Positions 24,601 to 33,284 of a DNA stretch of 64,000 bases are shown piece by piece. Source of the stretch: Macrosoma leucophasiata (taxonomy: Eukaryota > Arthropoda > Insecta > Lepidoptera > Hedylidae); NCBI GenBank assembly GCA_036365455.1, contig JAWQUS010000017.1, positions 8,184,001-8,248,000 of the forward strand. Direction: 5' to 3'. Position numbers and translations under genes: made by a program. The number at the start of each line of letters is the position of its first letter. The first letter of the stretch is position 1. Below the pieces are notes generated by a model. The model was not told the DNA's origin. It did no database searches and saw only the letters and a list, made by a program, of their open reading frames with translations.

Positions 24601-27600
24601 TCGATAAAATGTGTGATCTCGTACTGGGTGATCGACGTTTGACCATCGGTAAGATAGCTGAGACAACAGACATTAGTTATGGCCGGGTGCAACACATAAT
24701 AACGAAAGAATTGGGATTCCATAAGGTTTCTGCTCGCTGGGTCCCGAGGTTGCTTTCAGCTGAACAAAAACGAGTTCGATTCACAATTTCGCGAGACTGT
24801 ATGGAACTTTTTGAGACTGATCCCGAGAACTTTTTGTCTGGATTTGTTACCATGGATGAAAGCTGGGTTCACCACCATATTCCTGAATCAAAGCAACAAT
24901 CCAAACAGTGGAAAAGATCTGACTCACCTACACCGAAAAAGACTAAAGTCGTTTTGTCGACTAACAAAGTCATGGCTTCTGTTTTTTGGGATGCGAAGGG
25001 CATTATTTTTGTAGATTATTTACCGAAAGGTCAAACTTTTAATTCTAGTTATTATTGTAACCTTACGAAGACTACGAGAAGAAATAAAAGAAAAAAGGCC
25101 GGGGATAAACAAGTTGCAGTTCAGGTGGAAGAAGTGTGTTGAGCTAGATGGAGACTATGTCGAAAAATAAAAATAAAATTAGACCCACTTTTCTTTCATT
25201 TTCTTGGTCGGGCTTCGAACTTTTGGATCCACCCTCGTATTATATATTTTTTTTTAACGAAAATTTAGTGCAAAGACTATTTCAGCAACCAATTTGGTCA
25301 AAACCCTCATAGTTTCGCCATGTCCGTCTGTCTACACAAGTATACACCTTAATCACGCCAACAAAGTGGTAGAATAAAAACGTGAAAAAAATTTTTTTTT
25401 AGGTTTACCTCTTCTATTAGTAACGCGCAAATATTTCTTTTTATTTTTGATTTTCATATAGTGTAAGGTATCGTTGGATAGGTTTTTTAAAAATATTATG
25501 GGTTTGCGAACATCATTTTTCGATGTAGTTAACTGTTCGTGACTTATTAAGCTTTACAGTGCAAATTTTCGTTAGACTCAGCCCCCCCCCCCCCTACAGA
25601 CTAAACGGTTGTTGTTAGAAATTCAAACGTTACGGCGATAGTAGCTACATATAACGAAATTAAAAGGAAAACTATCACACTAAAGTTGGCCTTGCAAGTT
25701 TACGAGTTTTATGGCCGAATACTCAAACGTCACTCAATTTTAAGCAACCCTCAAATATGCCCTATCGCTATCGTTTGAACATGTTTTATAAAGACAGAAG
25801 ATTGTTAAGTCCCACTTAGATTTAAGTGACGTTTGAGTATTTGGTCGATAGTCGACCAAATTTATTATATATACCTATACATTTTTTTAAAAAGCTAAAA
25901 TATGATTAGATACCAAATGTTATACCTAAGGCATTACAATGTACTTTTTTTTCCACGTTTACCTACTTCATTCAAAAACGATTCACGTGTTTTACCTCAG
26001 TACAATGCGACCTTGAAATGTGCAAAAAATTTGCGTACCTATATACACAAGCATATTGTTTAAAACAACATGTTAGGTATGATAGGAATATCAAAAACGA
26101 ATGGAGCGCATGTAAACATATTGGCCCTATCGTCTTTAATTATGCCCAGGACCACTAATAGCTTATAGATGGGCCTGCAGTGATGCAGTAATGTAGGCAT
26201 ACCACTAGTGCAGTAGGGTTGTTGAGGATTCCTCTTCCTCTTCCTCATAATGAGGAAGTTCCGCAATATTTTGGGTTCCTCAACTGTTTCCGCATCCTCA
26301 TAAATAAAAACAAAAAAATCCTCTTCCGCTACCGCTTCCTCAAAATTTAAGAGGAATTTATGAGGAATTTCATTGCGCATGCGCGTCTCGTATCCATGGC
26401 AATGCACACACACGCCGGAGCGCGATGCCGGGCCGAACAAACGAGCGAGACCTCCCCACCCGCCACTGGCGCTGTTCCTTGCTAGTTTGTATTAATTTTA
26501 TTGACATACATTACATACAATATTACGTTTATACGCGTAAGCAACTAAAAAATTCGAAATATTCGGGGCTTTACGGAACTGTATCTATGGCAATACCTAT
26601 CTTCTCTTCCATCAATTGTCCCAGTGAACGACTTTTTAGCAATGCTGGATTGGTATATTTAATACGATGAGCTAAGAAACCGGTTGTCAGGGAAAACAGT
26701 TTTCAAATTATTTTTTATAAAAATTAACCTCTCTACAATTAATTTTGATTAATAGTATTCAATTCTTTTATTTTGATTAATAATATTCGACTTAAGTACC
26801 TAATTAACAAAGAAATAAAGACTACATTCTTATTTTCATTTCAAATTTCTTAATTACATTGTATCATTCACTCATCTTTTTTTGTGTGCGTGTGTTGTGT
26901 AGATACGAGTATGTTATTGAACTCGTCCGTAACTGCTGGACCGATTTTGATAATTCATTATTGTGTGTGTTTTGACAGTGGTTTAGATTCATAGTTTGGT
27001 CCACTGGAAAATGCCCTTTTAATTATTATTTTTTGTATGTATATACTTAGTTATGTACATAGAGACAGGACAGCGGATTTTGGGGGTTGGGTCCGCTAGT
27101 ATTTATAATTTCGTATCATCCTCCTTTCATCTTTCTGAAGCGCGCAAGGCCTCGCGGCTGGTGTAGAACGCAAGCTATCTACTCGATTAAGCGATATGGG
27201 TGCGGTCGGGTATGTGACGGGTGACCACTAGTGGCAAATTAAAATGCGCGTTTCCGTGCTTCGGAGAGAACGTTAATCCCGTTTATTCCCATCGGTCCCG
27301 GTTGCTATAGATAAATAGCAGTCGTTAAACATTGTCCCAGGCCATATCTATGGGCGGTTTGAAAACATCCGACAGCGGGTTGGCCACTAACCGTTATCTC
27401 CACCAACCCGCATTGGAGCAGCGTGGTGGAGTAAGCTCCAGGCCTCCCCTCAAAAAAGGAAGAGACTCGTGCCCAACAGTGGGACGTTTCAACGGTTCAT
27501 TATTATTATTATATCATTAACTGCCTCAGTAGCGTAGTGGTAGCAGGCCAATACTACTACGCTGGGGGTCCTGGGTTCGATTCCCGGGTCGGGGACTATC

Positions 27601-30600
27601 AGAGATAACGATTAAAAATCCTATAACCCTGGTGCTATTGGGATTTTTCAATTTTCTGGAAGTTTCTCAGTAGGGTACCTCGGAGTTTGGCAATGTGCCC
27701 GGAGATGGCAACAGGTTCGCCACCTGTTACATGGGCGAAAACGTAACCGGCGAGTCGTGGGTGTTTGCATGTATGCTTGAATGCATGCATTTACCTCTGC
27801 CTACCCCTTCGGGGGTTGCAGGCGTGAAGTTACGTACGTTCTTCCTCTTCCGCTTCCTCATCCGCATCCTCTTCCTCATTAAAAAATCCTCTTCCACATC
27901 CGCATCCTCTAAATTTGCGCGTCACAATTTCTCTTCCTCCTCCTCCTCTTCCTCATAATCACTTCCTCAACAACCCTATAGTGCAGATACATTTTCCCAT
28001 CGAATTTAAGCCATTTTTAGTGGTGGTAGACCTCGGAAGGACGGAGCTCGTTGGCGTAGTTATCACCGCATTACCTAATCAACTTGTCGCTAAATAGTAG
28101 TGTTCAGCCCTATCGTGTTCCGGTGAAGTGGTAGGTAATGTACAAACCTGAAATTTCCATTGATGGTAAGTAACTAAATACCTACCTATTACAGTAACCT
28201 CTACATCAAACCAAAGATTTATTTAAATGTAGATGCGAAGTCACTCCTGAGGCCTAAGTTGTTATGCCTGATTGGTCTGATGATAAACTGCAGTAAGACG
28301 AAGATCATTATTGTCGATCGAACTCACAGTAATTCCCTCGAAGAATAAGAATAGAGATTATAAAATAAATCTTAATATATATAAATTTCGTGTCACAATG
28401 TTTGTCCTCAATGGACTTCTAAACCCCTTAACCGATTATAATAAAATTCGCACACCATGTGCAGTTCGATCCAACTTGAGAGATAGGATAGTTTAAATCT
28501 CAATTCATAGTCGTAATATTATGTAAGTACCTACATTGCAACCGTGCGAAGCCGGTACGGGCCGCTAGTAGGTATATAAAAATCAATACTCAACAATGAA
28601 GATTAAGTTAATTTTTATATATTATCACATTACAGATGCGTCACTGATAAATTAGAGCTACCTGAAGGTCAATCCATTACCACATGACATTAATTAATGA
28701 TGAACTTAAATTTTAACAACATCTATCACAGTAAAACAAAGCCACATAGAGAGAACCATGTAATATTTTTACGAGTAAGAGTTTATTAAAATTTTACTTG
28801 CTGTCAACAACATATTTATAATTTTACAGGTGGTATTTTTAGGCACCATTTTTCATCATCACATCACCATTGTATTCAGTGCTATCCTGTTTTGGTCAGG
28901 CAGTAATGTAATTTCTGGCACAGAGACAACAGCTTAGGCCTTGCGAGTGACAATGATCCTACATTGAAACTGTTTTTACTTTGTTAAGTAATAAAAGTGG
29001 CAAACAAACATGCTGTTCACATTGATGGTAAGTGATGACTGCGGCATATATACATAGACACCGAAACAATGACCAGAAGTCAAAATGCAGATGCGTTGCC
29101 ACCCCTGAGGCCTAAGGTGTTATACCTCTGTGCGGGAAATTAAATTGTAATTGTTGAATAAATTTCTAATGACAGTGAAGCCATTAAGGGCGAGATTCAG
29201 AGACCGCACTACAACTGTACTTTGAGCAAAGTATGCTTAAAACTCTTAAAACTCATACCTTACTGACCTACACTTTTTTTAAAAGACTCGTACACAAATA
29301 ATCGACTGTACATAAACAATGTACAAAATTTCTCATCCCTAATTAATAATGAATATGAGCAAAATCAAAACAAACTCCTACTTAATGCCTCTGTTCTGTC
29401 ATCAATATGTTGCCTGATGGAGTGGATGAATATGAGGAGCAGACAAACAAAATGGGACTTTTCCAATAAACAATTTTTTACAGCAGGGCATAAAATTTGA
29501 ATGAAATAAATATAGTTTAATCAGGACAAGTCCATTCTGCATGAAAAGGCAAATTTATATCTTTATTTTGAATAGGAAAGAGACAGAATTGATTGAAAAT
29601 CTTTTGGATAAATGCTTACTTTTAGAGGCATATAAAAAAACAATTATATTTTCGATACGTAGTTTAGTTCACCTGCTCCTCATATACAAAGAATGGCACA
29701 TGATTATTTTATGAATCTAGACTAGCTCAATTTAGTACAACATAATGCAAAAATGACATAGACAAATCCATTATCAGTTCAATTTCAATGAGTGTAACTC
29801 ATAAAATCCTGTGAACATATCAATACTAGCTATTTGGAGTAATTATTTCTATAATAGCATCTATAAGTTTTTATTTTCGTCATCCTCCTCCAAGGGTACA
29901 AACTAATGGACAAAATTACAACTAAGAAATCCAGGTGACCAACTTGTATCTCAGGGTCTAATAAGAATTAAGGAGATACACTTCATTGTAATACCTAAGT
30001 AAAGATAGAACATTCAATAATATATTGTTTGCATATAGTTTAGGACCCTTAATAACTATCACAGACTTAGGTCTCAGGGGTGGCCATGCATCTGCATTAT
30101 GACCTCTAATTTTTGTGTAGATATCTATAGGCTGCAGTTATCATTTAACCCGTCAAGTCAAGAGAAAATATTGTTAATTGAAATATTGATTTCAATTGTG
30201 TTCGCCAATATTGGCCTCCTGATCCATAAGAGAGAACATCAATGTGAGCTGCATGCTTGTTTGCTGCCTTCCTTACATAAAGAAAAAGTTGAAATTAGAG
30301 AGCACTTTACATATTGAGCAAGCATAACACGATTTCGTCAATGTAACATTTCATACAGCATCTGTTATTAATTTATTACACACTCAAACTGGTTTAATAA
30401 TGTTCATGAATTGCTACTGCGACACTCACCCAATAACATAAAAATCAGGTAATGGTTTGTTTTTATTATACTGCGATGGAAAATCAAGCAGCGAATTAAG
30501 ATCTTGTCCTGGAGACTTGGTCGCAACATTCCAGGTCACAAAATAGAACCTGTAAATAAATTACAAAATGAAAATAGGTCATCTGATAATATATAAATTT

Positions 30601-30676
30601 ATCTACTAGAAGCAAGGCACTCATACATCAATTTTATTTATTTAATTACCAATAATGCTCACCTTAGAGTGTCCAT
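9414..30676 (-). CDS. INPP5K: INPP5K-like inositol polyphosphate 5-phosphatase, complete gene (8 exons)
   Basis: Coding exons in transcript order are 30676-30663, 30549-30430, 23572-23347, 20455-20280, 17026-16781, 14942-14789, 10792-10649 and 9644-9414. All junctions are GT/AG and in phase, giving 1311 nt and 436 residues; human INPP5K is about 448. Seen: LQEV at residues 46-49 (metal-binding Glu), GNKGAV 121-126, NCHLAAHE 141-148, WIGDLNFR 183-190, FPPTYKF 245-251, PSWTDRI 264-270 and SDHKPV 300-305 (catalytic His), the full 5-phosphatase signature. Residues 313-436 form a SKICH-like domain with DWIGIYD at 354-360. This family removes the 5-phosphate from PI(4,5)P2 and PI(3,4,5)P3, and the SKICH domain targets membranes; vertebrate INPP5K acts at the ER and plasma membrane and damps insulin signalling. 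The role here is inferred from that. The gene spans 21 kb because its introns carry many transposons. The INPP5K assignment rests on size and a single C-terminal SKICH domain. Confidence 0.93.
10282..10513 (+). repeat. SINE-like family A, internally deleted
   Basis: GGTAGAGCTCCCGTGATGGA to GCCACTTGCATTACATAAAA. Confidence 0.8.
10649..10792 (-). CDS. INPP5K: INPP5K-like coding exon 7 (SKICH, N-terminal part)
   Basis: Residues 313-360, 48 codons in phase 0. The end, NDWIGIYD, is the SKICH hallmark. Donor GAT|GTAAGT. Confidence 0.9.
11475..11748 (+). pseudogene. Coding-like remnant, unknown
   Basis: A frame open for about 90 codons without an ATG, reading SVTIPNPNSLPTSAA, then LTVEVEGRTTTELPPSDSG and TIAERILIDDLATLG before a TAG. 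It is locally GC-rich. It could be a retroelement gag-like remnant inside an INPP5K-like gene flank; no family recognised. Confidence 0.25.
11808..12213 (+). mobile_element. Helitron-like element with inserted arm sequence
   Basis: Starts near GTTGGTGTGACCGCGACTTC and ends GAGCCGCGGGCAACTGCTAG. It contains a piece of the tRNA fold-back arm (TTTCGCATTAACACATGCTC to TTGACTTCAGG, about 11925-12003), which splits the TTTGTTTGTT tract. Confidence 0.55.
12237..12380. mobile_element. MITE family M4, copy 1
   Basis: CCCTTATTCATAAACGTATT and ATGTACGTTTATGAATAATG ends. Interior CTGCACATTTGACAATGCAA. Confidence 0.8.
12600..13230. other. No gene recognised (INPP5K-like intron)
   Basis: AT-rich intronic sequence without visible repeat structure. 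Confidence 0.5.
13239..13393 (-). repeat. SINE-like family A, deleted copy
   Basis: GGCAAACAAACATACAGTTC to GGAACTCTACCACGAGG with the centre missing. Confidence 0.75.
13489..13572. repeat. 42-bp tandem duplication
   Basis: Two units starting ACGATAGTTTAACTTATTCA differ at one base (GTCAGTC against GTCAGCC). Confidence 0.85.
13735..14053 (-). repeat. tRNA-derived SINE family T, copy with remodelled head
   Basis: GTAACTTCACGCCTGTAATC to the tRNA-like head, where two hairpins (13983-14020 and 14020-14053) replace the normal A-box region. Confidence 0.8.
14372..14518 (-). repeat. 5S-rRNA-derived SINE, 3' fragment
   Basis: AATAATAATGGCAACCCATT to TTGGTGGAGATTCGGCTTAG. Confidence 0.75.
14789..14942 (-). 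CDS. INPP5K: INPP5K-like coding exon 6
   Basis: Residues 261-312 with PSWTDRILY and the catalytic SDHKPV. Acceptor ATTTTAG and donor AAG|GTTTGT. Confidence 0.93.
15096..15405 (+). repeat. tRNA-derived SINE family T, full copy
   Basis: A box TAGCCTAGTGGTAGCAGG and B box GGGTTCGATTCCC in a tRNA-like head; tail GGCGTGAAGTTACG. Confidence 0.9.
15781..16000. mobile_element. MITE family M1, copy 2
   Basis: AATTATTGCACATCGACCTT to TCAATGTGTAATATT. The interior is in opposite orientation to the copy at 7376. Confidence 0.75.
16432..16549 (+). repeat. SINE-like family A, 3' fragment
   Basis: GGGTGGCAACGCATCTGCAT to TGTGAACTGCAGGCTTGTTT. INPP5K-like intron, close to exon 5. Confidence 0.75.
16571..16722 (+). 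repeat. tRNA-derived SINE family T, body fragment
   Basis: CTCTGGTTCTATTGGGAATT to TACAGGCGTGATGATACG. Confidence 0.7.
16781..17026 (-). CDS. INPP5K: INPP5K-like coding exon 5
   Basis: Residues 180-261 with WIGDLNFR and FPPTYKF. The donor is AA|GTAGGT. A naive reading one base further on meets an in-frame TAG, so this donor is required. Confidence 0.93.
17303..17580 (+). repeat. SINE-like family A, two 5' pieces
   Basis: GGTGGTAGTGTTCTAGTGGT (17303-17400) and AGGGCGTAGATATTGCATTA (17488-17580), both worn. Confidence 0.5.
17741..17814 (-). other. tRNA-like module, left arm
   Basis: A cloverleaf-like sequence with paired acceptor ends and a canonical TTCGAGT T-loop. The anticodon stem has a mismatch (CTGGA against CCCAG). 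It is better read as part of the mobile fold-back than as a functional tRNA gene. Confidence 0.6.
18651..18725 (+). other. tRNA-like module, right arm
   Basis: Inverted copy of the module at 17741-17814 with few differences (CCCATTAGGTC against CCCAGTAGGCC). Confidence 0.6.
19110..19395 (-). repeat. SINE-like family A, near full copy
   Basis: TTTTTTATGTAACGGCGGCA to AACTCTACCACCAAAT. Diverged. Confidence 0.8.
19842..19990 (-). mobile_element. tRNA-bearing fold-back relative, one arm
   Basis: It shares the outer TTTTTCGCAATAACACATGC head and the GGAAAGAAAAATTTGACTTC segment with the element at 17663, but carries a different tRNA-like module (GCTGGACTGGTTATCCTGAG core). Confidence 0.65.
20074..20263. 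mobile_element. MITE family M5, fold-back
   Basis: TACGATTCCGAACGCCGC and GCGGAGTTCGGAATCGTA ends with inner CAGCACT/AGTGCTG repeats. Strongly palindromic; single copy in the window. Confidence 0.7.
20280..20455 (-). CDS. INPP5K: INPP5K-like coding exon 4
   Basis: Residues 121-179 with GNKGAV and NCHLAAHE, both diagnostic of inositol 5-phosphatases. Donor GA|GTAAGT. Confidence 0.93.
20497..20757 (-). repeat. SINE-like family A copy
   Basis: ACAAGCAAGCATGCAATTCA to ACTGGAACTCTACCACG, adjacent to INPP5K-like exon 4. Confidence 0.8.
21095..21287. mobile_element. hAT-type MITE
   Basis: Ends CAGGGTT and AACCCTG with imperfect 8-bp flanks ACGGGTAG and CGGGGTAG. It splits a repeat whose uninterrupted form lies at 62507-62585. 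No transposase. Confidence 0.65.
21462..21910. mobile_element. tRNA-bearing fold-back relative, composite
   Basis: Head TTTTTCGCAATACCACATGC, then another repeat (21603-21795, shared with 35800-35965), then a degraded tRNA-like stretch GACTTCGAGTAGGAATTGAA and a return to TTTAATTTCTAAAATC. Confidence 0.5.
22438..22620. mobile_element. tRNA-bearing fold-back relative, collapsed
   Basis: Head TTTTTCGCAATAACATATGC; a tRNA-like module GCAGGAATCGAACCTGCGAC runs straight into its own inverted partner around CTGGATGGATCCAGATCC, so two arms nearly meet. Confidence 0.6.
23182..23316. mobile_element. MITE family M2, copy 1
   Basis: Inverted ends GGTCAAATACTCAAACGTCA and TGACGTTTGAGTATTCGGCC; interior AAGTCTTCTGTCTTTATAAA. 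Confidence 0.8.
23347..23572 (-). CDS. INPP5K: INPP5K-like coding exon 3
   Basis: Residues 46-120, opening with LQEVNSQP, which contains the Mg-binding Glu. Acceptor CATTTCAG and donor TGG|GTAAGT. Confidence 0.92.
23632..23968 (-). repeat. SINE-like family A copy
   Basis: Poly(T), GGTGGCAAATAAGCGTGTAG to GAGCTAGTACACTAGAGTTT, with an internal insertion near 23670 and a small inverted duplication near 23880. Confidence 0.75.
24201..25237 (+). mobile_element. Mariner element (family 1), internally deleted
   Basis: Inverted ends CGAGGGTGGATCCAAAAGTT and its complement are flanked by TA. The transposase remnant starts MEKIEHRAVIKYL, has one stop, then ESIEDDPRSGRPTT, LGFHKVSARWVP, VTMDESWVHHH (first catalytic Asp) and KGIIFVDYLPKG. 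After YYCNL a deletion removes the second and third catalytic Asp, and the C-terminus (ELDGDYVEK) survives out of frame. Inactive; in INPP5K-like intron 2. Confidence 0.92.
25712..25849. mobile_element. MITE family M2, copy 2
   Basis: Same ends as 23182-23316 with the interior in the opposite orientation (TTTATAAAGACAGAAGATT). Confidence 0.8.
26895..27105 (+). repeat. Helitron-like tail fragment
   Basis: GACCGATTTTGATAATTCAT and the end GGGTCCGCTAGTA are typical of moth Helitron-like repeats. It is nested in the hAT element. Confidence 0.4.
27134..27510 (+). repeat. 5S-rRNA-derived SINE, full copy nested in hAT
   Basis: Contains GATTAAGCGATATGGGTGCG and GGGTGACCACTAGTGGCAAA, matching the internal promoter half of 5S rRNA; tail GTGGGACGTTT with ATT repeats. 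Confidence 0.8.
27519..27836 (+). repeat. tRNA-derived SINE family T, full copy nested in hAT
   Basis: AACTGCCTCAGTAGCGTAGT to GGCGTGAAGTTACGTACG. Confidence 0.9.
28015..28296 (+). repeat. SINE-like family A copy, worn
   Basis: GTGGTGGTAGACCTCGGAAG to ATGCCTGATTGGTCTGATG. Starts just after the hAT element. Confidence 0.7.
28367..28571 (+). mobile_element. Helitron-like non-autonomous element, copy 2
   Basis: Matches 6573-6766 over its first 120 bp, then ends ACGGGCCGCTAGTA. Confidence 0.65.
28825..28962 (+). repeat. SINE-like family A, 5' fragment
   Basis: GGTGGTATTTTTAGGCACCA to TTAGGCCTTGCGAGTGAC. Confidence 0.55.
28988..29140 (-). repeat. SINE-like family A, 3' part
   Basis: AAAGTGGCAAACAAACATGC to CCTCTGTGCGGGAAATTA; inverted relative to the fragment just before it. 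Confidence 0.75.
29160..30060. other. No gene recognised (INPP5K-like intron 2)
   Basis: AT-rich sequence between two family-A SINE pieces; no coding signal seen. Confidence 0.5.
30066..30288 (+). repeat. SINE-like family A, 3' part with insertion
   Basis: CTTAGGTCTCAGGGGTGGCC to TGCTTGTTTGCTGCCTTCCT, interrupted by about 85 unrelated bp after ATCATTTAAC. Confidence 0.7.
30430..30549 (-). CDS. INPP5K: INPP5K-like coding exon 2
   Basis: Residues 5-45, beginning with the conserved TWNVAT strand of the 5-phosphatase fold and ending in PDFYVIG. Acceptor TTTACAG and donor GG|GTGAGT. Confidence 0.92.
30663..30676 (-). CDS. INPP5K: INPP5K-like coding exon 1 (start codon)
   Basis: Fourteen coding bases, MDTL plus two bases of Arg5, ending at donor AAG|GTGAGC. 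The start is chosen because the next exon needs two leading bases and its first residues (FYFVTWNVAT) are the usual family N-terminus. Confidence 0.8.
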
Positions 30677-31479
30677 TATTCTTACGAGGTCATGTATCTT
30701 AGTGTATTGCACAAGATTGACGGTAAACCTATTTAGTTGGCTGGGACTACAGTCACAGGTTTAAAGATAAGATAATATTCGCGGCAGAACTTCAGTACAC
30801 ACCATTATACGCAATTTGTATGAGTGGATATCAACTTTTATCAACCGATACAACTCCCACTCACATCGGACATCACAGACCAACAACCAAGACACCAAGA
30901 CGTACATCACAGCAGCAAACAGAACTGACAGCAGAATTGTCAGAAATTTTTTTTTAATAGTTTTACGGCCACGGAAGCAGGTCCTTAACAGCCAATCTTC
31001 AGTAAATTGTTTTCTTCATTTCTTATGATAATGAATATCCATATAGAAGATGACGATGATTGGATGCTTCCATGTAGAATATGATGAGATGGCTCCAGTA
31101 AGGTGATGGGGACTTTACTAGGAGATTTTACGACGTTTTGGAGGCAGCATAAAAAAATCACGTTTCACTTCGTAATATCACTTTCATTATTCAAAATTGT
31201 CAATTTTGTTTTGTAAAATGTTGACGTTGACAACGGCATAGACAAGAGACGCATTTAGTGTTGCCATTTCAGCCACTATAGCTAGATCTAGCTGCATTAT
31301 CGAAATAGTTAGCTACAAAGTACAAAGAAATCTGATAGTTTTTTAACCGACTTTGTAAAAAGGAGGAGGTCATCAATTCGTCGGAATCTTTTTTTTTTTA
31401 TATATGTTCATCCATAATTTTAAAACGCCTGTACCGATTGGATATTTTTTTTGTTTGAAAGTGTATATTGCACAGTTAG

Positions 31480-31905
31480 TCACATTGTAACCATGTCAAT
31501 ATGTGAGGATCCTTGAGAAATCGAGGGAACTTTTCAAATATTATAGCACACTCGAAAGGTTTACGATATATTTTATATTAATAATGTTCCGAGGCTTGTG
31601 GTCGTATACCTCACAGGTGGTCAGATTGTAACCATGGCAGGATGTGATGATGGAATCCTGGAGAAATCGAGGGAACTCTTCAAATTTCATAGCACGCTTG
31701 AAAGGATTTCGATATTTTTATAATAATATTCCGTGCCGTGTGTCCGTATATCTCACAGAGGTGGTCAGATTGTCATCATGTCAAGATGTGAATGGGATCC
31801 TGGAGAAATTGAGGGAACTCCTCAAATTTCATAGCACACTTGAAAAGTTTTCGATATTTTTATATATTAATAATGTTCTGTGTGTTTGCTTTCGGAAAGC
31901 ACAAT
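31480..31905. repeat. Three tandem units of about 145 bp
   Basis: Units starting near 31480, 31623 and 31768 share TGTAACCATG, GAGAAATCGAGGGAACT, TCATAGCACACTTGAAA and TATTAATAATGTTC. This is a common moth repeat preceded by ACCGACTTTGTAAAAAGGAG at 31347. Confidence 0.7.
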
Positions 31906-31954
31906 TTGATGAAGTGGAACTGATGATGAAGAGTATAATTAAAGGATTTTATAA

Positions 31955-32430
31955 GTAAAGGATTTTGGTCCGGAGTGGCAGTCTCGATTGAAGAACGGGA
32001 CGCAGCATCGAGCGCGCGGTCGCCGCCTGTTGCACCACGTGATTAACAGTGGGCACCACCACGGCCAGACGGCCCACTGTAGCGGCGCAGGCTTCAGGTT
32101 CAGCAGAACGTGTCTCTCCGGCAGATCACAGGAGCGGGGAGGTACGTGCGCGACCACCCCATCCCTCCAAAGGCCCCGATCCCCCGGATCACAGTGAAGG
32201 CCGCCCAGACATACACCTACACTGACACACATACCACTGTCGACAGGCCCCAACCACCCGCAGATTATTGGGAGGGTTCGAGCCCCGCCCACCGACCGGG
32301 TTCGACTCCCGGTCGAGGACTTGAGACGTCGCCCGGGACCGCGGCTGCGCCGTCAGGCTTAGGCCAAGATGACGACGTGGTCGTGTGGCCCCTTACCATC
32401 GCCAACGTCAACATATTCAACCTTTTGTCA
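31955..32430. other. GC-rich island of unknown origin
   Basis: An abrupt change to high GC between AT-rich flanks, with GACCGGGTTCGACTCCCGG and several short ORFs but no family motif. It may be the end of an unrecognised retroelement, inserted next to the tandem repeat at 31480-31905. Confidence 0.4.
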
Positions 32431-32599
32431 CCGTCTGTCAAGAAAGTCTTGAAAATAATGTTTTTGTAACTAATTATTTCAAACTGTGTATAATATCTGT
32501 CACGTCGTATGTTTTTGTTAGTAACTTGCTTTAATTTTTGAGTAAATTTGAATATTACTTATCGTATAGACGTTTAAAGACTCGAAATAAATCGTAATG

Positions 32600-33110
32600 T
32601 TTATAAAAGTGGTTCGAGACAAAAAGTTTTTAAAGTATTTCAAGAGCTTATGAGTGAATTTCAAGTGGGATAGGTTCTATCTGATTTGGAAGATGTTTAC
32701 GGTTGAACAGCAAAAGCAACCGGTATGTACTCATATTCTAATAGTAAAAGAACTAAAGTCTGTTGTTATATTCTGTGTTCTTGTGTTATTTTATATTTTA
32801 AATGTTATTTTTACTTTTTTAGAGGGTATAAAATATACGTATTTATAGCTTGCATAAAGTGCGAATATGACTGCGAACTGAACAATTTTAATTCTTTTGT
32901 ATTTATTAAATATAACTATTTGAATATCTAAAGAAATTTTACAGTCATATTTGTTTGTATTAATAAATAATCTCTTTGTTTTCAGGAGTTTCCGAAAGCA
33001 CAGTTCGTTGTAGGTATTGTGGATGAAGGCATGAAAAACGGAGGAAAACTTGAAACGCCTGGAAAAAAAAGAAAGAGTAGCCCAGCAAACAGATTGATGA
33101 TTTCAGTCTA
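32600..33110 (+). pseudogene. Transposase-like HTH remnant
   Basis: Broken reading in several frames: VFKVFQELMSEF near 32622, DLEDVYG, then after TTTTCAG at 32985 VSESTV, DEGMKNGGKLETPGKKR and SSPANRL. This resembles the N-terminal helix-turn-helix and linker of an insect DDE-type transposase, with at least one frameshift and stops. Inference from pattern only. Confidence 0.35.
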
Positions 33111-33284
33111 TGCACCATTCGCCGCGCCAGTGGTCTACTCTCCCTCCGTCTTACGAATTTTCTATCAGGTCATGTGTCCTGAGGCACGTTGACTAAAATC
33201 CCATACAAACTCTTATGCTGCTTACCTATTACACCGACATCAAAATGAAATTATGTAAAGTAATGCTACAATTAGGTAATAATA

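Larger units (their letters stand above)
26214..27978 (+). mobile_element. hAT element with 8-bp target duplication and two nested SINEs
   Basis: TIR TAGGGTTGTTGAGGA at the left and TCCTCAACAACCCTA at the right, flanked by identical TAGTGCAG at 26206-26213 and 27979-27986. Inner subterminal repeats are rich in TTCCTC. A hAT dimerisation remnant (PSERLFSNAGLVY, then RNRLSGKTVFKLFF) reads at about 26605-26735. A 5S-SINE (27134-27510) and a family-T SINE (27519-27836) have inserted inside. Inactive. Confidence 0.92.

Noticed and set aside
24438..24722. Minus-strand ORFs across the mariner
   Set aside because: Antisense shadows of the transposase remnant.
26060..26440. 126-codon minus-strand ORF
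   Set aside because: It overlaps the end and subterminal repeats of the hAT element and has low-complexity Glu runs from TTCCTC repeats.
31939..32469. Overlapping ORFs of about 70 to 120 codons on both strands
   Set aside because: High GC alone opens frames here; no motif, start context or splice support.
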